DNA of 38,898 nt, taken from Helochares maculicollis. Lineage: Eukaryota > Arthropoda > Insecta > Coleoptera > Hydrophilidae. A program made the translations under genes and the position numbers. Shown here piece by piece: positions 22,671-35,270 of the stretch (the first letter of the stretch is position 1; every line of letters begins with the position of its first letter). The notes below the pieces were generated by a model that was not told the DNA's origin, did no database searches, and was given only the letters and a program-made list of their open reading frames with translations. The stretch is from assembly GCA_033557835.1 (NCBI GenBank), contig JAWQRO010000450.1:1-38898 (forward strand), given 5' to 3'.

Positions 22671-24099
22671 AAAAAGATTTGTACAGACGGTAAGACGCCA
22701 CAACATTGCCAAAACGCAGAATCGCTAGTCTTCAACTAATATTTTGTACGCTTCTCAGTGTCCCCTTTTATAACAAAAATTCTTTCTAGAAAATATAAGT
22801 GTTTACTTTATGTTTGTTCGAGAATTTACACGAAAATTTCCTGTACTCCAGGAATTTTGAATTTTCCTCGCATTTCAAAAAGTCTATGCATATCTTTTTG
22901 CTTGTTTTTCTATTCTGTGATCTTGGAAATCGGTATTTTTAATGCCTCATCCTGAATTCTTGATTTTAACCATGCTAGCTGGATTATTTAATATTTCATC
23001 TTAAATAGGATTGATGTTCTTTCCGTTGCTGTCGGCATTTCTAATTTCGTATCGAGTACTTTTAAGCTTGCATTCCGATTACTTTGAATATTGTAGTTCG
23101 CTTTTTGAGTCCTTAAAACAGTGCTTCTGCTTTTGGAACTTTAAACTTTTAGCTACATATTTTATTTCATGAGTCGGAAATCTTTACTGGTTTCATTCTA
23201 AATTCTAGATTTTTTTGATGCAATTTTTACTCGCGATTGGTTAGATGTTTCATCTAAAATCATTTTTGATTTTGACTCAGAACGAAGTCAAAATAGTCTT
23301 TTCAATCGTTCCAGAAGCAGCCTTTGATTTCCAATTCAAATTTCTGAGATTTGTTCTTCGAGACTTTACGACATGATTTATATTAGCATAATCATGCATG
23401 TTTATCTTAGTTTTGTTGATTTTCTTCTGAGAACTCTGCATGATCTATCAAATAGTAGCATTTTCTAGTTTTCATTTGAAGATATGCATTTTTCATAATT
23501 ACTTGAGCTAAGTCTGAGCTGAAGAATTGACTTTCTGTAAACTGCGTTTACAATCGTAATAACATTTTAAATTTCTTATGATGTAAGAAGACAACAGTAT
23601 ACGACAGGGAAAAATTGATTCAGATATAAAAGCTGTTTTGAAAAAGAAACTCTTTTAACGTAAATGCCTAAAATCACAACTCAGGTGTGCCTGATACATT
23701 ACGATCTTTCCTATGGTCTTGATTTCCATATTAAAACCTGACGGTTCAAATAGCGCGGATAAATCATTTCAACTTGAAACCTGAAATCTCAATCCTGATA
23801 CTTCGATGGGTGAGTCCCTGAATGGACTTAAAATTCCGTTGCAGTCTCGTTATTCTAAAGTGCTGGTTTTCTCCCGAAATAAAGATTTTTGATTTTTAAT
23901 CCTATAAAAAAACTGTCCGGTCTTGTAACCTTGAAATTTTGAATGTTTCATTTGAACTATTTCATTTCCTTCAATTATGTTGTATATTCATGCTAAATAT
24001 GGAACTATTCAAGGATGTAGAAGAGAGACGCTCCAGATTTTTTGTTATGTTGGTATACATTTCCGCAAGATGTGATGACAATATCAGACATTTTGCATG
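22671..24099. other. T-rich degenerate sequence, no gene seen
   Basis: Phrases of the type TTGAATTTT, TCTTGATTTT and CTGAAATCT recur irregularly, which suggests an old, strongly diverged short tandem repeat. There is no coding signal and no clear period. Confidence 0.4.
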
Positions 24100-24700
24100 T
24101 TTAGTTTGTTTTTGACAGGTGTAAGGCTAAGAAGATGTGCTTGGTGACTTTTTGATGTCTAAAGAAATGACTTAACGGATTTGTGCTAAATTTTGGGTGA
24201 AAAATAAAATTAAGTGCTCCAATTGAAATGTTGACTCTGGTGTTTGGCGAGTCCATTTTGCCCAAAAAATGTATAAGTGGGACAAATTCTTCATAGAAGC
24301 CAGAGACGATGTTCATCAACGATGCTGCTCTGGACGCCTCAGCACGTCGACAACCCATGGAAATGTTGAAGGAGGGAAGAAGTATGTAGCGGAGAATTGT
24401 CGAATCACTATTAGACAAGTTTCTAACAATGTCAGCATTTTAGTTGGTTCTTGCCTTGCAATTTTTTCTGATGCTTTGGGCACGAAACGTGTCTCAGCGA
24501 AGTTTTTTCTGAAATTGCGAGAGTTTGTCCAAAAGAACCGTCGTATGAGTATTGCTCAGGAGCTGTTGAATGATGGCAATGACAATCCAGATTTGCTCCA
24601 AAGAGTCATTATTGGTGACACGGGCACAAGTGTAATAGATCTGAGTGGGACGACTTTGAAGGGAATAAAATGGATATTGATGAATTACTAAATATTTATC
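24100..24700 (+). mobile_element. mariner transposase remnant, N-terminal half
   Basis: The frame at 24269-24691 encodes 140 residues of the N-terminal DNA-binding half of a mariner transposase. It has a KWDKFF start of the second helix-turn-helix, GRLSTSTTHGNVE, ITIRQVSNNVSI, and a tail RRMSIAQELLNDGNDNPDLL leading into the first catalytic region (RVIIGDT). There the Asp is present, but the usual Glu-Ser/Thr-Trp after it is lost. Just upstream, in another frame, EMLTLVFGES (24226-24255) continues the protein, so a frame shift separates them. After 24691 the transposase is not continued. The second and third catalytic Asp are absent, so it is inactive. By sequence type it resembles the family of the copy at 1-626, of which only the other half is visible. 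Confidence 0.85.
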
Positions 24701-25745
24701 CAAAATTGCAGTTTCATCAAATCTCAAATTTAGAATTGTTGTTTAGAGACGCCACCTATACCTATTATTACATTTAAATTCAGTGTTTTAGCTTCAACAA
24801 TTTACGTTGCCTCCCACTTGACCAATTAACTTTAGAAGTGTGTCCTTAGAGCTGCATTTTCTACTATAGGTAGGCTTTCTAGAATATATATAAATAAATA
24901 AAATGCCGGCTTTTAACCAGAGCATGCACTTTAATATTAGAGCATCTGAAAATAAAATGATATTACTGTCATGGTGCGTTATTCCACAAGAGACTTGGCT
25001 ATTTGTCACGGTTTGCGATTGTGTCTGGTGAAAAGTGTTTAGAGGGTCACTGTTCTTGTTAAATTATTAGAATCTACATCAACTATGATACAAATTTTCT
25101 TAAATTGATAATTCTAATGAGTAGTTGTGTCAAAGTTGCTGTAAGCGATGCATTTTGTATTAACAAAGTAGTTGTATCTGATGAGAAACGACAAGCTTCA
25201 GGACAAATCGTGCCTCTGAGGATACTTAGACTAAATTATGTGTATGAGAAATTATATTACAGCTGTACAATTAGTGTTAGAAAAGACAAATATGCCGAGT
25301 ACTTGCAGGTGCAACTACATTGTCACCCTCATAAGAGGCCAAGTTGAGTCTCCAATCTATATTCATATTTCTTAATATACATCCATGTATATGAGGTTTT
25401 CTTGTAAATATAAAAATACCATGTTATAGTTTTGTATTCCAAATTTTTCGCATTATTACACAAAACGTTTTTGAGTGGAATGCTTCAAGTGAAATGGTAC
25501 CTCTGCTTTCATTGTATTATTTAATTAAAATTTTTATACAAAAAATTGTGTGTTCTGTGTGCAAAATTTACTGTTCAAAAAATATTATTGTTGAGCGCTT
25601 TCAATGCATTTTCAGTTGTTTTAAAAGTTTTATAAACAAGAATTGTACAGCTTTTGCTCGAGTCACATTTTTGCTAAGTGTTTCTGTTAGATTCCGAAGT
25701 ACTTGAGCAGAGTAATGTTGCTAAATTTGAAATTCTTAAATGGCG
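24701..25745. other. AT-rich stretch, no gene seen
   Basis: Only short frames of no recognisable type occur here (for example 25105-25347). No repeat match to other parts of the window was seen. Confidence 0.45.
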
Positions 25746-25754
25746 CTCTAAAAT

Positions 25755-25775
25755 GCCGAGCGAAGCGAGCAATAC
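25755..25775. repeat. isolated GAGCGAAGCGAGC motif
   Basis: A GC-rich GAGCGAAGCGAGC stands in AT-rich DNA at 25758-25770. It reads as the complement of the TTCGCTCGCTTCGCTCGC arms of the array at 32200-35270. It is a short match only. Confidence 0.4.
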
Positions 25776-25859
25776 GGAGTGTTTTTATATGAAAGAAATT
25801 TAAGTAGGCCTTCTTAATAATAGGTGAACTCTGAGTAAGTCTGAGGACACTCATTTACG

Positions 25860-26100
25860 AAATTGTCGAAATTGTTGTGTTAATATTGTCCAAGTTGCGC
25901 AAAATGTGGTTGTCAGGGGCCTATGTCTGGAGAGTATGGAGAGTGATGACGAAGTACCAACTTTACTTTCTGTAGCTTACTCAAAGTAATTTGTGCTGAA
26001 TGTGGTCTAGCGTTATCATGCAGCAAGATAGGGGCCGATCTAGGCAGTTTTTGTATCACTTCGTGTAGCTGGTACATTGAAGGGTGTTTTGGTGAATTAT
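25860..26100 (-). mobile_element. mariner transposase remnant, catalytic core
   Basis: The minus strand, from about 26075 to 25915, reads an open mariner stretch. LHEVIQKLPRSAPILLHDNA holds the second catalytic Asp; KLQKVKLVLRHHSPYSPDIG follows, then a TGA. The expected third Asp position, 34 residues after the second, has been replaced and lies just beyond the stop. The copy is inactive. The wording LHDNARPH marks a lineage different from the HHDNAPAH copy at the left edge. No terminal repeats were recognised. Confidence 0.8.
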
Positions 26101-29100
26101 CTTCTAATTACCGTGCATAACATTTGCGATAGTCATTTTTTATAAATAAATTAAAGTCAAATACAAATTTTAAAGTATTTGGATGTGCACTTCGTCACCT
26201 GTATGTCTAGATTTCTAGATGAAATATCCTCTTCTGCAGAGAAGTGTTTAAGCTAGACGTTGGCTTACTAACATATTCCCGAATTCATTGGCTTTAGAGT
26301 CAAGAAATGGAAAGATCAAATTTCCAACTCGGAATATCGCACGGCGGATGCAAATATCACCATATTTTCAAGGAAATAATTTAGCTTTGGAAAAATATTA
26401 AAACCAAATTTATGCCAAAAACATAGAAACCACTTGATCCATACTATTTGCTGCAGTTGTTTGATCGAAGTAGCTTTGTTTCTGTAAATCGTATTTTGGC
26501 AGAAGCTTTTGAAAAGCATATGTGGGTTCAAAATGTACTAAAATGGGGTCTTTAACATGTCTGCTAGGAGCAAAACTGTTGACTGAACATATACAATCTA
26601 GATCAAATTAAATCGGCTTGAATTTGCATCACGGCGCTCATAAAACAAATTGCTTGTTTAAAAAGCAAATAGCGAATTGATTTCAATATCAAGGTACTAA
26701 TTTAATGCACAATTAAGACGCAACTTCCTTTAACAGAATACATAAAGGAGTCATAGAATTATAGTTCTTTAAGCGTACCTTCCTTGTTAGACGCTGTATT
26801 AATCAGCTTGATCGTATCGCGTGCGTAACAAAGCTTCATTATCAAAAAATATATGTACGAACTCTATTTAGGGTTTCTTTACATCTTCCTAAATAAATGT
26901 GCACGTTAATGTGGTGAGAATTTTTTTATTGTGGCTTCCCGTAAAGAATATGTAAATCAACGTTGCTGTTTCCAGTCATTTGCATAACTGTAATCAGTAC
27001 GTTTCCTCTATCAAAAATTTAATCACGTTTTCGACCGTAGCAAAACTTACACGTTCATTTAGCCAACTTCACCTTCTTTAGCCTTTGCCAATAGTAGTAC
27101 CGAGCAATCAAAATTATTGCACAGTACCATGAATGCATCGCTGCATCAAATTGGATTGGTACTCTATCAACTGGATACTTATTCATCGCTCAGAATACTC
27201 CATAGGAGTCTTTGGTCTTTAGTAAGTCACTTGGGTTATACGCGCCGAGCAATGGGTGCAGTTAAATGTGCTTGTAGTAAAACACGTTTGTACTTTCATA
27301 GAAATCGCCAAAAACATGTCTTAATGAGGCTTCCTAATTAAACACAATAATTGTCCTGGAAATTTAATAGCTTGTTATATTCCAGGAAGAAACTGTAAGT
27401 AAAACAATGATCAATGTCCATGGAATAAGTTCCTATTTTACGCTATTAAATGGTTGGGTGCTTGCTTCTGCCGAGCGAATCTGCAAAGATTTATTAAATG
27501 ATAATGAAAGGTACTGGTATAATATTTCTGTTAATGACTGTGTTCCAATGGCAAAAAAATTACATAACGTCAAGATTATGCAGCCTGGGTTTTTGCCAGT
27601 TTTTCTTAATTCCACGTCCGGTGCTCTACCGGGTCGGTCTGGCACAACAATGCGTGTTAAATAAACGTTTGAAAACGAGAAAAACCTCAGATTTACGAAA
27701 GGAGATATTTTTGCGCGGCTAGCGGTCCACCTCGGAACACTGTGAGTCGTACCAGTGCAGTACCACTACATCTTGAACCGCAAGAATCGTAAGAATGTGC
27801 GCTGGTATCACCATATCACATCTTAATAACACAAATCTAGCTTCAAAACGAAAGGAAGTCAGTCGGTAGTACCATAAGACAATGCGGTGTGACCTCGAAT
27901 AACCATAGAGTCAATGAACAGAATTTAACTTCACGTAAGAATATGCATATATGCGAGTACTCTTTTATAATAATACACCACAGGTATAACAATAATAAAA
28001 ACAGTATTACGACGAACTCTCCTAGAAGAAAACATTGGCGAGTAGCTGCAACAAGGACGAATAATAGGCACTAATATAGCCCAAAGGACGAATCAGTTAA
28101 ACTTCTTTAGCGCCCCGGCGAAAATCAATCACGCAACCGATTTTTGTTAGCGGCAACGCAACCGCAATTAATAAATGAACAATGAACCGGTAAAATTTTA
28201 ATAAAGTACAAACATAATTTTCTCAGTGGAGCCATTACTTTCTGTTTTATAGCTACAACAATATTTTGGCGATACTGGAAGGTCGGTCCTAACGCGTCCC
28301 CTTGCGGCATCACCGGCGTAAGATGTTAAACAGAAAATTTAAGTAAACCGAGTAAAAACGAGGAAGCGAAAAACCATTTTCGTATTATTTCCACTCGGTT
28401 CATTTTGCCATTTTTCAGGTATAAAATCAAACCGCAAACAGATTATTGTTTGTTTTGCTTAGATTTAACCAATATGCGTACCCTGTTCCGTTGACCTTCA
28501 ATAAGATTAAGTTAATATGCATAGGGCCGGTGAAAAACCCCTGTTGCTTTTCCTCCGAACGCAACCAACGGGGAATTTCAAATTTAATTAGAAAAAATTA
28601 TGTTATCTAATCCGTACACATATTTTTTCGGGCCGTTATATAACGATTTATTCTTTTTTAATCATTAATTATACACAAATTCGCTTGAAATTACGTTTCG
28701 AGCCCGATTTTTTGTCGGCTCTTTGTGCGCCGTGCTCCGTCGCTTCGAGTTCTTCATTACGTAACAGCAAAACGTGAAAAATTATTTACCGAAACAATAT
28801 TTCAAAATGTTTAACAATATTGAGTGTATCATCAATCAATCAAATTCAAGTTGTTATTAATTATAGCATGTCTAATAACATTTTCTGAGGTCTCCAAACG
28901 TACCAAACTTTACTCATACATTTGGTCAGTGATTTTAAAATTGCAAATGTAGCATCGGTACCTTTGAGTACTGACCTGGGTTAAAGTTCTGCTGTATGAG
29001 GCAGGTTGGTAAAAGCTGCCAGCGGGGAGGGTGAAGCCGTACTTCGAATACCCTGGTCCATAGGTCGAATCCATGTTATGCAAAATCTAATACAACTTTA

Positions 29101-30839
29101 TACCATCATCAAAGTCACAAGTACCAAGAAAATAACTAACGCACGCACTACATTTCTTAAGAACAACAGGAACAATTTGATTCGGATATTTACTGCAAAA
29201 ATGAATGTCACAAGTTCATTTTCGAAATGTGGACGAATTTAAAAGCGCAATTTATAACCCCTTAGACGGCATAAGGTAGTACCGTCATGTGTTTCTTTTC
29301 GCCGTCCGCGCGATCGAAGAGTGCTACAGATACACGCGGTGTTGACCCTATGCCGTCGGTAGAAGATCTGAGTTCTTGTAAATCTAAAGTAGTACCCCCA
29401 CGCGGATAGGTGGGCTCTCTACACCTGTACATCTCCGTCTTGCTCGGCTTGGGAAGTCATCAACAATTAAAACAATTTTCGACAATAAATTAAACAATTT
29501 TAAAAGTCCTCTTCCGTGGCAACCATTTGAAAATTCGCAAGAAGCACTTTTGAGTACTTGGGATCTGCCGGTGCAGTTAATACATCCTAGACCGTCACTT
29601 ACTGATAACCAGATGACGCCTAAGCACGGTTACATGGTTAGCAAGGTTTTAAGTGCTTATCGTCTTTAAGTTAATGGCTTAAGTAATTTCTACCTTTGTA
29701 GTAGCGGTTTCGGAACTGTTCATTTAATTCGTTTGTCTATCAATTTTTACATTCCAATAAAATCCATCACCATGCGCTCAGGAAGTATTAAAATAATGAA
29801 GAAGTGTTGCAGTGTTTGCAGTTTTATTGGTTCTCAACTTGATTATTTCAGTCGTTATTTGTGTAAGTTAAAGGACTATTTAAGTCATTTAGCGTGGCAG
29901 CTAGCACTTAAGATATTTTGACCCATTGCTAGACTCATCAAAGTCCAACAGAAAGGAATCGGTACTCTCCTGCGTTCTGTTCTCGTTTGGAGGCTTCTAC
30001 TTCCTCATCATCAAACTGAAACTTTTTGTTGGTATTAGTATTTATTTTCCCGTTAGTACTACCCATATTCGCTGATCGTCCACTGTCATAATGTTATTTT
30101 GCACACTTTACGCACACTTCAGTGGCCATTTTAAGAAGAATTGGTAACTCAAATCGATGTTGAGCATTCAAGTATCTTACCGTTTTTTAATCTTTTCTTT
30201 TTTAGCCATTTATGCATTAGAAATGCTCAGTAAATGTTAGTACTAGCTGTGAAGACTGCAAGTGGACATTTATGTTATTCAATTCAATTAAAGAGAAAAG
30301 TATATTTGGATATGCTTTCAGAAATGTCAAGAGACAACTTCTTTCGTAGAAACGACCTAACTATTGAATAGTGTTTTGGACAGGACGTCGGAATACTATT
30401 GAGAAAACATCTAAGCGATCAGTATACTCCATTTGTGTTTTCATCTAAAGATGAAATATCACCAGAGTCGCTTTTCAAATGGTTCAGAACTGATCGTTGC
30501 TTATGGGAATGATACATTTTCACGTATCAATTTATCAATAGTCTCCGACTCGGTAAGAGAAGGATTGGTTTTTGAAAAGACATACCATGAACGCTATCTA
30601 AATGTGGATATGCGATCAGTCGAAATCGTTCCACGTTGTCTAATAAGCTTCTACAACTATTTTTCTTCATAGCACAAAATTGTAAATATTCCTATATCAA
30701 GCGAAAATTAGGAAAAGTGTTGAGATCATGAAAATATGCAGCCACGAGGTTGATAAATCTTCTAGTTTTGCAAGCTCCTGAATAAATTTTGTCCAGTTTT
30801 TTTAAATGATGTATGAGTGTCTATGAAAGCATGGTGCGT
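26101..30839. other. long stretch without a supportable gene
   Basis: All frames are short and without recognisable domains on either strand (for example 27407-27664, 28125-28313, 29006-29242, 30433-30672). Segments around 27700-28600 and 28960-29460 are somewhat GC-richer and more complex than the surrounding AT-rich DNA. They may hold non-coding elements or old repeats. I see nothing that identifies them. Confidence 0.45.
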
Positions 30840-31065
30840 TTGAGCTGAAGCTTTTATGACATGTAGGATCATTGGCAGTGCCTATTAAACAGTGTTTTCT
30901 TTTCAAGTAAACTAGTTGCTAAAACAACTACTTTACGCACAATTTAAAAACCATGAAAAATTCGTAGGTACAAATTTTGGACTTATCGGAGCACTAGAAA
31001 TTCCTTTTCTTTAGTTCTGACGTTTCGTAGGCCGTGAAATAAATGACATGCAAACGTTGCATATA
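30840..31065 (+). repeat. diverged single copy of the 270-bp family
   Basis: In the same order as the array unit at 21634-21904, this segment has GACATGTAG, CAAGTAAACTAG, CTAAAACAACTACTTTACGC, AAAATTCGTAGGTACAAATTTT, ATCGGAGCACTAGAAAT and GGCCGTGAAATAAA. The match is much weaker than between units of the array, so it is an old solitary relative. Confidence 0.65.
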
Positions 31066-31321
31066 TGCTGAAAATTGGAACATTTTTTATCGCATAAAAG
31101 CTGGAAAATCAAATAAATCGCACAGTTTCGTTATGTTACGTTTTAGAATTTTAAGCCAAAGAGATCATCAAGTGCTGTTTCACATTTCTGATACTTTCAA
31201 TATGAGTTACCTGAGAAACGCATCAGAATTGATTTTCAAAAGAAAGCAAGCAATGTTTGTATTTCTCACAAAGGCCATATTCCTATAAAATAATTGTTTT
31301 TTTACATTGCTTATATACTTA

Positions 31322-32116
31322 CTAGGTGCGCAAGTTTAAAATGTCGTTTTTTCATGAAAAATGCGCAATTTTTTAGGAACAATGGTAAAACATTTTTTAT
31401 TCAAAGTATTGGCAAACAGGCTTTAGGAATTTCATTCATTCTCGGGTATTTTATGGATACCATTCCAAAAGAAAGCTTCAACTTTCATTGATATCAATTC
31501 ATTGAGTCATTTTTGTTCTTCCTCGAAAGTCTTGAAGTGTTGCTCAGCCAGTGCGTGCCCCATCGACGAGAAGGCGCCAGGTCTAGAAAATACGGCGGGT
31601 GGGGTAGGAGTTCCCAAGAAAGCGAAGAAACAGTTTCTTTGGCCACTGTGGCTGAATGTGCAGGAGCGTTGTCATGCTGTAGAATGACTTTGTTGTTTCT
31701 TCGAACCCATTCTGGGCGTTTTTCGACTAATGCGTGGTTTAAATTGATCATTTGTCAATAACATTGAAATCGCCACTTTTGAAACGTTGAAACCAGCGTT
31801 TACAAGTCTTGACAGTTGGAGCAAGATCGTCGTACAAGATTCTCTACAAGAACTTGATAACTTCCCGATGCCTTTTTCTTTTGATTGAACAAGAAAATCA
31901 TTACATGCCACAAATTCTCTTTACTTTGCTCAAAGGTCGACATGTTTAACACGAAAAAGAAGTGTGCTACTAACTCGTAAACAGCTAAATGTATATGACG
32001 TTTTGTAGTTGGCAGTCTTACCCAAAAAGTTGCGCTTTGGGTTCCAGAGGTTACTTCAATAGATTTCATGCGCCATCTCTTGATAACAAAACGACATTTT
32101 AAACTTGCGCACCTGG
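31322..32116 (-). mobile_element. internally deleted mariner with both inverted repeats and TA duplication
   Basis: This 795-bp element is bounded by TA at 31320-31321 and 32117-32118. Both ends read C-T/C-AGGTGCGCAAGTTTAAAATG inward, and 28 of the first 29 bp agree. The minus strand carries transposase pieces: an ATG at 31943 opening MSTFEQSKENLWHVMIFLFN; in another frame LAPTVKTCKRWFQRFKSGDF; then a junction and KRPEWVRRNNKVILQHDNAP with the second catalytic Asp; then HPPYFLDLAPS. About 150 codons that include the first Asp are missing at the junction. A small deletion after LAPS removes the third Asp. A full mariner is about 1.25 kb, so the length fits one large internal deletion. It cannot make transposase but keeps the ends that a transposase from elsewhere could act on. 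Confidence 0.92.
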
Positions 32117-32199
32117 TAAACAACCTGATTTATGTTCAGCAAAAATTCATAGCAGTGCCTAAAAGTTCCATAATCTAATCCCTAAGCTGAATTTAAGAT

Positions 32200-35100
32200 C
32201 CAGCAAGTATTAAGTGCTCAATGATAGAAGCTGTGATAGAAAATTCATGTCGCCATTTTGAAAATTGAGAATTAAAAGAAAGCCATCAAGATGGCAACAG
32301 TAAATCATGCTATTAAGGGGTAGTTTTATAAGTAGAAAACTCAGTTGAGGGGAAAAGGCAATGTTTAGTTTGCTTTTCCTTTGTATAGCTGCTATTTATA
32401 AAACAAATATCGTATGAATAAAATAATGGTATGAAAAAAATAATGGTATGAACAAAATAATTTTGAGATAACGAAAACATACTCAGAGTTATGCAGAGCG
32501 CCATGAAAATTATAATGATATAGAATGTTAATAAATACATTTTTTTTGTTATACCCAAGATAGAAACTTAGTATAAGCATGTGCAACCGTGGCCTATTAG
32601 TAAATATTATACGCAGCTAAACCTAATAAGCTTCACTTACTCAAGATTTGCTAGCTTCGCTCTGTCATCCCTCATAAGTGAGGATGCAGTACATATGCTT
32701 AACATTATAATGACATAATAAAGACAAAACGCTAAATAACAGCAGATTACCAATTTTGTGGTTTTAAAGCATACGCATTTTTATTGCCTCCTAGTACCCG
32801 TGAGGGATGAGTGAGCGGAGTGGGCGAAGTGAGCAAATCTTCTATAAGTCAATCATAAGCATGTTTGATTTGGGGCGTCTCTGATATATCAGAAGGCAAA
32901 ATAAATACATAATGATATAAAAATGCATTGGTCTCCTGCAACGACCCATTTCCAAACCCAGTAGAGGGAAGCAAAAATTGAATGATACAGAGTCAAAAAA
33001 AATAGAACTGTTCTGCTACATCAAATATAGAGGTTTAGAACAAGTTTATACATCTACGGCGCAGCAATAAATAAGTGAACTTAAGAAGCTTCAATTAATC
33101 GGGATTCGCTCGCTCATCTCTCGCGACTAAGGATGCATTAAGCATACTGAAAAATATGATTTCAAAATGTGATTAAAACGTGAAATGATGGCAGATTACG
33201 ATTTTTGTGGTTTTTAAACATGTCAATTTTTTATTCCGTCCTGAACCCGCGAGGGATGAGTGAGCGGAGTGGGCGAAGTAAGCGAATTTTCTAAAAGTTA
33301 ATCATTAGCGTGTTTGCTTTGTGACTATTCTGATATATCAGAGAGCAAAATATACACATAATAATGTAAAAATGCATTTGTCTCTAGCAAATGGCTCGTT
33401 TAAAAACGCAGCTGAGGTAAGCATGAGTTTAGTAAATGGTTATGAAAAATGGTGTTCAAAATTTTGTAATAAATTCTACACAAGCAAAAATAGGAGAGTT
33501 CATATTTCAATGAAACAAATGCGTTTTTCGTAGCATAATGTTTGAATACTTAGACGTGGTGATTTAAGCAGGGCAAATGTTTGTAAGAGTGCTTAAAAAT
33601 TACATAAACGAAGCATTAAAACCAATCGACTCTCTTTAACTGTTCAATGACGAAGGTAGAGATAAAAAAAATAATTTTATTGTGACTAAATTGAGTATTA
33701 AAATGAAGCCATCAGGATTCAAAAACGATATCTAGCTATTAAACGGTAGTTTTACGTTTAGAAAACCCTCCAAAGAGAAAAGGTAATGATTTGATTTGCT
33801 TTTGCTTTGTGTAGTAGATATCCGAATTCAAAAGCTAAATCATGTTATTAAAGGGTGGTTTTACGTTTAGAAAACCCTTCAAAGAGAAAAGGGAACGATT
33901 TGCTCGTTCTCTTACTCAGGATAGGTTCGTTTCGCTCGCTTCGCTCGCTCATTCCCCGCAAGTAGAGATGCACGGGGATTACATAAAACTATGTTATAAA
34001 ATGTTACCAAAACATGAAGCGGCAGCAGATTAAGATGTTTATGGTTTTAAGACATATCTGTTTTTATTGCGTCCTGAACCGGCGAGGGATAAGTGAGCGG
34101 AGTGGGCGAAGTAAGCGAATCTCCTAAGTGTGAATCATAAACGTGTTTACTTTGTGACTATTCTGATATATCAGAGAGCAAAATATACACATAATAATGT
34201 AAAAATGAATTTGTCTCTAGCAATGGCTCGATTAAAAACGCGGCTGAGGTAAGCATGAGTTTAGTAAATGATTATGAAAAATAGTGTGCAAAATTTTGTA
34301 ATAAACACTATAAAGCAAAAATAGGAGAGTCCGTATTTTAATAACAGAAATGCATTATTTTGCAGCATAAAAATTACATAAGCTAAGGAGTAAAACCAAT
34401 CGACTTTTTTTAACAGTTTGATGCCGGAGGTAGAGATAAAAAAAATCATTTTACAGTGAGTAAGCTTTGAAAATTGAGCATTAAAATAAAGCAATCAAGA
34501 TTGAAAAGCTAAATCATGATATTAAACGATAGTTTTATGTTTAGAAAACCGTCCAAAGAGACAGGGCAATGGTTTGATTTGCTTTTGCCTTGTTTAGTAG
34601 ATATCTTTAAAAACAATTATCGTATGAATCAAATAATTGCACGAACACCATCATCTTAAGATAAAGAAAACATGTTTGACAAAAAAGGAATTATCTAGAG
34701 CGCCATGAAGAATATAATACGAATAAGAATAAACAATTGAATTGTTGATTGTATCAAATATGGAAGCTTTGAATAAGCTTGTGCTTCCGCGGTGCATTAG
34801 TATATATTAAATGCAGTTGAACCTAATAAACTTCACTTACTCGAGTTTATTATATTTTAAGGTAAAAGAACATACCTTAAATAGAATCAAAGCCTCATGA
34901 TAAATTTAATGATACAAAAGTAAAAACAAAAAGAAAATAGACTTGTTTGTTATATGAGACATGCAAGACTAGAATAAGCTTGTTATCTTACGGCGCATTA
35001 TTAAACAGTTGAATTTAACAAGCTTACTCAGGATTCGCTCGATTCGCTCGCTCAGCTCGATTCGCCCGCTTCGCTAGCTCATTCCCCGCGGGTAGGGATG

Positions 35101-35270
35101 CACTACATAGTTATAAAATGTGGTTAAAACATATAGCAACAGCAGATTAAAATGTTTGTGGTTTTAAAACATATTCTTTTTTATTGGGTCCTGAACCAGC
35201 GAGGGATGAGTGAGTGATTCACAAGCCTGTCTGCTTTGTGACTATTCAGATATATCTGTAAGTAAAGTCG
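32200..35270 (+). repeat. complex tandem array with GC-rich fold-back arms
   Basis: Long units of roughly 0.8-1.2 kb repeat with many gaps. The order is: (A) a block starting ATTGAG..TTAAAA..AAGCCATCAAGAT with GTTTAGAAAACC and AGAGAAAAGG (32270, 33695, 34470; partly doubled at 33845); (B) AAGCTTG..GCGCATTA..TTGAACCTAATAAGCTTCAC; (C) a left arm rich in TTCGCTCGCTTCGCTCGC and CATTCCCCGC (32650, 33098, 33926, 35032); (D) a core with CAGATTA and GTGGTTTTAA; (E) a right arm GAGGGATGAGTGAGCGGAGT (32802, 33251, 34084, 35201); (F) CTGATATATCAGAG and following sequence. The right arm, in reverse complement, resembles the left arm, so each C-D-E module could fold back with a loop of about 120-150 bp. 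There is no open frame of note. Confidence 0.85.
33926..34120. repeat. clearest fold-back module of the array
   Basis: The left arm at 33926-33959 (TTCGTTTCGCTCGCTTCGCT then CGCTCATTCCCCGC) and the right arm at 34082-34120 (GCGAGGGATAAGTGAGCGGA then GTGGGCGAAGTAAGCGAAT) are partly complementary, by eye about three bases in four with small gaps. The 120-bp loop is AT-rich. The arms stand out sharply from the AT-rich surroundings. Confidence 0.6.

Noticed and set aside
21775..22693. Series of similar short frames, possible repeat protein
   Set aside because: They arise from the 270-bp tandem units, do not stay in one frame and end at different stops.
26316..26531. Minus-strand 71-codon frame resembling a Tc1-type tail (SIKQLQQIVWIKW)
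   Set aside because: The resemblance is short and no catalytic motif or inverted repeat accompanies it.
29030..29085. tRNA-like GGTCGAATCC box
   Set aside because: No matching A box, acceptor stem or anticodon arm could be folded around it.
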